Positions 5,685 to 9,683 of a stretch of DNA of 9,683 bases are shown here, piece by piece. Every line of letters begins with the position of its first letter. The first letter of the stretch is position 1. Both the position numbers and the translations under genes were made by a program. The notes beneath the pieces are model-generated. The model had not been told where the DNA came from, did no database searches, and was given only the letters and a program-made list of their open reading frames with translations. Source of the DNA: an uncultured Subdoligranulum sp. (lineage in GTDB: Bacteria; Bacillota_A; Clostridia; Oscillospirales; Ruminococcaceae); assembly GCF_937890665.1 (NCBI RefSeq), contig NZ_CALADU010000220.1:1-9683 (forward strand), given 5' to 3'.

Positions 5685-7343
5685 TTACACTTCGCCGTCC
5701 ACATATTCCACACCCTCCGTATCCAGATTGGCCACAATGGACAGGGCCTGGTTGACGCAGTCGGTGACCGCGTTGCAGGTGGCGGTGGCGCCGGAGATGG
5801 TATCTACGGCGTTGCTGCCCGAGGAGCGGATGGTGCCCGACTTGCCCTTGTACTGATCCAGATAGTCGCTCTCCAGGGCCTGAGTACCGGTGCTGAGGGT
5901 CTCGTTGTGGCTGGTGATGGCCACGCCGGTGACCTCGCCGTTGGTGTTCACGCCCACCACCGCGGTCATCAGACCGCCGAAGCCGTGGGCCTGGACCTCC
6001 ACGCAGTAGCCCACCAGGCCGTCATTGTTGTAGCCGGCGGTGATGCTCAGGGCGCCGGAGGCGCGGAAGGGAGTTTCCGTGCGGGTGGTGGCCTGGGGCA
6101 TCACCTGGGACAGCAGCTCCTGCTGGAGCTTGGTCTCGGTGCGCACGGTGGCAAAGTCGGTGAGCTGGTGTACCCCAAAGACCATGCCGGCCATCAGGGC
6201 CACGGCCACAGCCAGCACGCCCCACTGGCGCACCTTCAGGCGCAGCTCGTCCAGGTACCCTTCGCCGGGCATGGTGCCCTCTCCCGCCCGGGAGAGCAGC
6301 CGCAGCTGGGGCTTGACAAATTTGATCTCGGCCAGGCTGGCACGCACCTGGGTGATCTGTTCCCGGGTGGCGGCAAACCGGCCCACGCCAAAGCGCCGGG
6401 GCATGCCGGTGCGGTCCAGCAGCCATACGCAGCAGTTCATGGTGAGGATGGCCCAGCCCACTCCGTCAGGATAGGAGCCAAAGTAGCGCAGCAGCACGGT
6501 GAGAAGGCCGCACCCCACGCCAAACAGGACCTGGCCGCGGGGGGGGACGGGGGTGGTGGAGTAGTCAGAGGCCATAAAGATGGCGCCCAGCATCAGCCCG
6601 CCGCTGAAGAGCTGGGCCAGCATCCAGGCCACACGGCCGCCGTCTCCCTGGGGAAACAGGAAGGTGAGCAGAGCCACGGTGGCAAGGAAGGCCAGAGGCG
6701 CCCGGGGCTGGATGACCCGGCGGGCCACTAAGTAAAGGCCGCCCAGAATCAGCATCATCACCGCCACGCTGCCCATGGCGCCTCCGTGCTGGCCCATCAG
6801 CAGCTGACCCACGCTCTGGGGGGGCAGCTGGCCGTTGTGGAGGTAGGACATGGGGGTGGCGGAGGTCACCGCGTCGGCGGTGGACAGCAGGCCGGGGTGC
6901 TGGAAGGCGTCCACCCAGTTGGTCATGATACCGGGGAAGGTGGTCAGCAGCATCCGCCCGGCCAGGGCGGGGTTCATGAAGTTGCGGCCCAGGCCGCCGT
7001 AGAGCTGCTTGACCACTACAATGGCAAACACGCCGCCCAGCACCGGCGCCCAGTAGGGAGCGGTGACAGGCAGAGTCATGGCCAGCAGCAGTCCGGTGAC
7101 GCAGGCGGACAGGTCCTGGGTAGTGTCGGGGAGCTTCCGCAGACGGCGGTAGACGTACTCAGATACCACGCAGGTGATGACGCTCACCGCCGTCAGAGCC
7201 AGTACCCGGATGCCGAACAGGTATACCGCCATGCCCAGGGCGGGCAGCAGGGCCACGATCACGTCCAGCATGGTGCTGGAGATGCTGGACACCTGAGCGA
7301 TCTGGGGAGGCTGGCGGCGGATGACAGGTCTGGAATCAGTCAT
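5685..7343 (-). CDS. Fused RnfD-RnfG flavoprotein subunit
   Basis: A single 552-residue reading frame covers two subunits normally encoded separately. Residues 1 to about 317 are RnfD: many membrane helices, the motif YGGLGRNFMNPAL, and DAVTSATPM, in which Thr163 is the expected attachment site of covalent FMN. A polar linker (about 318-370) leads to RnfG: one membrane helix (about 374-394), then an extracytoplasmic FMN-binding domain ending with DTISGATATCNAV, where Thr520 is the expected FMN-bearing residue. ATG at 7343 is chosen over a GTG at 7352 because AGAAGG lies eight bases upstream; it overlaps rnfC by eight bases. An internal ATG at 6272, preceded by GGGAGAGGG, would give a separate 195-residue RnfG, the normal length, so both forms might be made. 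The subunit identities are firm; that the fusion is used as one protein is inference. Confidence 0.9.
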   Translation of the reverse strand: MTDSRPVIRRQPPQIAQVSSISSTMLDVIVALLPALGMAVYLFGIRVLALTAVSVITCVVSEYVYRRLRKLPDTTQDLSACVTGLLLAMTLPVTAPYWAPVLGGVFAIVVVKQLYGGLGRNFMNPALAGRMLLTTFPGIMTNWVDAFQHPGLLSTADAVTSATPMSYLHNGQLPPQSVGQLLMGQHGGAMGSVAVMMLILGGLYLVARRVIQPRAPLAFLATVALLTFLFPQGDGGRVAWMLAQLFSGGLMLGAIFMASDYSTTPVPPRGQVLFGVGCGLLTVLLRYFGSYPDGVGWAILTMNCCVWLLDRTGMPRRFGVGRFAATREQITQVRASLAEIKFVKPQLRLLSRAGEGTMPGEGYLDELRLKVRQWGVLAVAVALMAGMVFGVHQLTDFATVRTETKLQQELLSQVMPQATTRTETPFRASGALSITAGYNNDGLVGYCVEVQAHGFGGLMTAVVGVNTNGEVTGVAITSHNETLSTGTQALESDYLDQYKGKSGTIRSSGSNAVDTISGATATCNAVTDCVNQALSIVANLDTEGVEYVDGEV

Positions 7344-8649
7344 GGGATGCACCTTCTTTCTTGGCCTGGCGCATCAGGTCCATCAGGGGAATGTGGGAGG
7401 GGCAGATGTAGGAGCAGCACCCGCAGTCCATACAGTCCTCCAGGTGCAGGTTGTCCAGCAGCTCCTTCTCCCCCAGGCGCATGGCCCGGTAGACCAGAAC
7501 GGGGTTTAAGTCCATGGGACAGGCGGAGACGCAGTGGCCGCACTTGACGCACACCATCTCCGGCTGGTTGACGTTGTGTTCCTGGGCCGTGAGGCACAGC
7601 AGGGCGTTGGTATTCTTCACCACCGGGGCATCCAGGTTTTCCTGGATCATGCCATTCATGGGGCCGCCGGTAAGGGTGATGGCCGCCTCCTCCCGCAGGC
7701 CGCCCGCCGCCTGGAGCAGGCAGCGCAGCGGGGTGCCGATGGGTACCCACAGGTTTCGGGGCCGGGCCACCGCGCCGCCGCTGACGGTCACCGCCCGGTG
7801 GGTCAGAGGCTCGCCGGTGAGCAGGGCGTGGCGGATGGCGTACACGGTGGCTACGTTAAAGACCGCGCAGCCCACATCCAGGGCGGACTGTCCCGGAGAC
7901 ACCTCCCGGCCGGTGACGGCGCGGATGAGCTGCTTTTCCATCCCTAAGGGGTAGCGGGTTTGGATGGTGACCAGTTCCACCTCCCGCTTTTTCCGGCGCA
8001 GGCGGCGCTCCAGAAATTCCACGGCGTTGAGCTTGTCTCCCGCCACCACCAGGATGGCCTTCTCGGCCCGCACCAGGCGGCTGAGCATCTGCACAGCCTG
8101 GAGGATCTGGTCGCCCTTCTCCAGCAGCAGGCGGTGGTCGGCGGTGAGGTAGGGTTCGCACTCGGCGGCGTTGACAATGAGGACCTCCGTCTTGCCCACC
8201 GCCTGGCGGATGCGCAGGTGGGTGGGGCTGGCGCCGCCGCCCAGGCTGGTGATGCCCGCCTGGCAGATGCGCTGGAGAGCCTCCTCCCGGTTCATCCGCT
8301 CCCAGTCCATGGGCAGGGGCAGGTCGGGATAGGGGGTGTTCTTGAAGTCATTTTCAATGACTACCGCGTCCCACTTGCCTCCCCAGGGGTGGGGACGGGG
8401 CTCAATGGCCTTCACCCGCCCGGACACGCTGGCGTGGACGTATACCCCGTCGCCGGTGGGCTTGGCGATGACCTGGCCCACAGTGACCAGGTCGCCTTTT
8501 TTCACCACCGGCTCCGCGCCGCCCTCCGCGCACATCACCAGAGGGATGACCACCTCTTTGGGCGGCTCCTCCAGGGGCACGATGGGCTTGCGCCGGGTGC
8601 TTTCCTTATGGGAGGTGGGGTGTACCCCGCCTAAAAATCGAGTTCTCAT
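7336..8649 (-). CDS. rnfC: Rnf complex subunit RnfC, iron-sulfur NADH-side subunit
   Basis: A 437-residue peripheral membrane protein on the cytoplasmic face, the NADH-reacting subunit of Rnf. The N-terminus has a barrel-sandwich segment (GDLVTVGQVI...ASVSGRVKAI). It is followed by the flavin/nucleotide region with SLGGGASPTHLR and VNAAECEPYLTADHR, typical of RnfC and NuoF relatives. Two [4Fe-4S] motifs close the protein: Cys367, 370, 373, 377 (CVKCGHCVSACP) and Cys406, 409, 412, 416 (CMDCGCCSYICP). The length fits the short, Firmicute form without the long C-terminal repeats of some proteobacterial homologues. The ATG at 8649 is preferred to an upstream start at 8778 because GGAGG lies six bases before it and the extra 43 residues look unlike any RnfC. 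It is the first Rnf gene; a five-pair hairpin (8664-8677) lies just before its ribosome binding site. Confidence 0.95.
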   Translation of the reverse strand: MRTRFLGGVHPTSHKESTRRKPIVPLEEPPKEVVIPLVMCAEGGAEPVVKKGDLVTVGQVIAKPTGDGVYVHASVSGRVKAIEPRPHPWGGKWDAVVIENDFKNTPYPDLPLPMDWERMNREEALQRICQAGITSLGGGASPTHLRIRQAVGKTEVLIVNAAECEPYLTADHRLLLEKGDQILQAVQMLSRLVRAEKAILVVAGDKLNAVEFLERRLRRKKREVELVTIQTRYPLGMEKQLIRAVTGREVSPGQSALDVGCAVFNVATVYAIRHALLTGEPLTHRAVTVSGGAVARPRNLWVPIGTPLRCLLQAAGGLREEAAITLTGGPMNGMIQENLDAPVVKNTNALLCLTAQEHNVNQPEMVCVKCGHCVSACPMDLNPVLVYRAMRLGEKELLDNLHLEDCMDCGCCSYICPSHIPLMDLMRQAKKEGASHD

Positions 8650-8692
8650 AGCTTGCCTCCATAGCCCCGCAAGGGGCGAGTCTGGCGTATCG

Positions 8693-9520
8693 TTATTGAG
8701 GGAACCACTGCTCCAGGATCTGGGCCACGCCGTTCTCCCGGTTGGAGGGGGCGACGAGGTCAGCGCACTGGAGCACATCCGGAGCGGCGTTGGCCATGGC
8801 CACGCCCACTCCGGCCTTCTGGATCATAGTCAGGTCGTTGGTACCGTCGCCAAAGGCCGCGGCTTCCAGCAGGTCCAGTCCCAGATGGCGGCACAGGGCC
8901 TCCAGCGCGTCTCCCTTGGTGGCGCCCGGTGCGTTGAGCTCCAGATTGGTGGGCAGGGAGATGGACTGGATAAGCTGGGGGAACTGCTCCGAGAGGAGCT
9001 TCATGGCCTGGGGACGCAGCGCCAGGTCGGGGAAAAAGGACTGCATCTTCTGCACCGTGTCGCCGCCCTGGGCCATGGCGGCGGGCAGGTCGTCCACCGG
9101 CAGGCGGTTGGGACCGATGATCATGCGCACCACCGGGTCGGGGATATAGTGCTCCAGGTGGTCCAGGAACTTTCGGGGCATGATGCCCTTGTCGTTCTGG
9201 TAGCAGTCCACGGTGCAGCCCAGACCCTCCAGCAGGCGGTAGACCGCCTGGGCGGTGTCCAGGGGGATTTCGGCCCGGTAGAGGACCGTGTCGGTTTCCC
9301 GGTCATACACCTTGGCCCCGTTCATCAAAATAAAGTAGCGCAGGAAGGGCAGCTCCTTCAAAAAGTCGGGCACGCCCCCGAAAAACCGGCCGGTGGCGAT
9401 GACCACCTGGGCGCCGGACGCAGCGGAGCGCTCCAGGGCGGCGCGGCTGCGGGGGGTGAGATGCTTTTTCTCGTCGAGCAGGGTGCCGTCCAGGTCGGCG
9501 AGGATCAACTTGGGCACCAT
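8693..9520 (-). CDS. Cof-type HAD-superfamily phosphatase
   Basis: A 275-residue soluble hydrolase of the HAD-IIB (Cof) group, enzymes that remove phosphate from sugar phosphates, nucleotides or flavin mononucleotide. All four motifs are visible: motif I DLDGTLLD with nucleophile Asp9 and acid/base Asp11; motif II ATGR near residue 43; motif III Lys202 in TKGDAL; motif IV GDGTND with Asp225 and Asp229 for magnesium. The cap domain lies between motifs II and III. It starts three bases after the prfC stop, with GAGG in the prfC 3' end as a possible ribosome binding site, and ends 43 bases before rnfC, so it may share a transcript with both. The substrate cannot be read from sequence. A flavin-related role beside flavin-rich Rnf genes is tempting but unsupported. 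Confidence 0.92.
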   Translation of the reverse strand: MVPKLILADLDGTLLDEKKHLTPRSRAALERSAASGAQVVIATGRFFGGVPDFLKELPFLRYFILMNGAKVYDRETDTVLYRAEIPLDTAQAVYRLLEGLGCTVDCYQNDKGIMPRKFLDHLEHYIPDPVVRMIIGPNRLPVDDLPAAMAQGGDTVQKMQSFFPDLALRPQAMKLLSEQFPQLIQSISLPTNLELNAPGATKGDALEALCRHLGLDLLEAAAFGDGTNDLTMIQKAGVGVAMANAAPDVLQCADLVAPSNRENGVAQILEQWFPQ

Positions 9521-9523
9521 GGC

Positions 9524-9683
9524 TTAAAACCTCGCGCCGCCGAACTCGGCCAGCTTCAGGTTCTTGTTCCGGTCCTGCACCCACTGGATGGACCACTGGG
9601 AGGCGAACAGCAGCAGCTGGTTGCCCTTGTAGTCCTCCACCAGCTTGGCGTCGTTGGGCAGCAGCAGGTCCTCCTCCTTGAGG
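9524..9683 (-). CDS. prfC: Peptide chain release factor 3, C-terminal end (partial)
   Basis: Only the last 52 residues lie in the window; the gene continues past the right edge. The fragment includes KLVEDYKGNQLLLFASQW, continues with SIQWVQDRNKNLKLAEF and ends GGARF. This resembles the C-terminus of release factor 3, where a segment of the type (A/L)LFES(Q/E)WA...(V/E)Q(E/D)(R/K)NP(D/E)(L/I)KF closes the protein. RF3 is a GTPase that helps recycle release factors 1 and 2 from ribosomes after termination. Its GTP-binding domain would lie outside the window. The stop is TAA at 9524-9526, and the HAD phosphatase starts three bases later. The call rests on a short stretch recognised from memory, so it is likely rather than certain. 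Confidence 0.7.
   Translation of the reverse strand, partial: LKEEDLLLPNDAKLVEDYKGNQLLLFASQWSIQWVQDRNKNLKLAEFGGARF

Noticed and set aside
5073..6731. Very long plus-strand open frame (552 codons) opposite rnfA and rnfDG
   Set aside because: It is antisense to genes with clear family motifs; the translation is low-complexity, rich in Gly, Ala, Gln and His, as expected from the complement of GC-rich codons. No family motif is visible.
6786..7547. Plus-strand open frame opposite rnfDG and rnfC
   Set aside because: Same antisense artefact in GC-rich DNA; Gly/His/Gln-rich translation without domains.
7960..8634. Plus-strand open frame of 224 codons opposite rnfC
   Set aside because: Complement of the RnfC coding sequence; no ribosome binding site or recognisable domain.
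8650..8778. N-terminal extension of rnfC by 43 codons
   Set aside because: It overlaps the end of the HAD phosphatase gene, resembles no RnfC N-terminus, and a good GGAGG site supports the ATG at 8649.

Overview
The window joins two unlike pieces of DNA. Bases 1 to about 5,050 are AT-rich and look like accessory DNA. Bases from about 5,060 to the end are strongly GC-rich and look like the backbone of a high-GC anaerobic Firmicute. The Rnf-type membrane redox genes, the Gram-positive-style release factor 3 tail, the SdpR-type repressor and the TnpV remnant together suggest Clostridia, perhaps an Oscillospiraceae relative (Flavonifractor/Intestinimonas-like). The genus is inference only. Every gene I accept is on the minus strand, so transcription runs right to left.

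Right part (9683 to 5064): the C-terminus of peptide chain release factor 3 (prfC), a Cof-type HAD phosphatase three bases downstream, then rnfC, a fused rnfD-rnfG gene and rnfA. RnfC carries the two [4Fe-4S] motifs, RnfD and RnfG each carry a flavin-attachment motif, and RnfA is a membrane subunit. rnfE and rnfB, expected in a complete C-D-G-E-A-B cluster, are absent. The GC-rich DNA ends directly after rnfA.

Junction (about 4640 to 5060): three hairpins, one of them a convincing terminator, and a decayed C-terminal piece of a TnpV-like transposon protein with an in-frame stop. This marks the right edge of an insertion.

Accessory operon (4591 to 732): a good promoter (TTGTTT-N17-TATAAT) drives five closely packed genes. 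They are an XRE regulator with a long helical C-terminal domain and a TTG start, a 108-residue three-helix membrane protein with a DUF1648/SdpI-like look, an ABC permease, an ABC ATPase, and an SdpR-like ArsR-family repressor. The first four overlap one another and the fifth follows after 16 bases. The likely theme is sensing of, or self-protection against, a membrane-active peptide, but no toxin gene is visible.

Left end (1 to 731): no credible protein gene. It holds two inverted, convergent elements of about 122-124 bp with the same plan: hairpin, G-rich block, long stem, palindrome, shared 15-mer. Their single-stranded blocks are shared, while their helices differ in sequence but still pair. 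That pattern of covariation points to a structured RNA or a structured single-stranded DNA site such as an origin of transfer. A strong minus-strand terminator lies between them. This is the least explained and most interesting part of the window.
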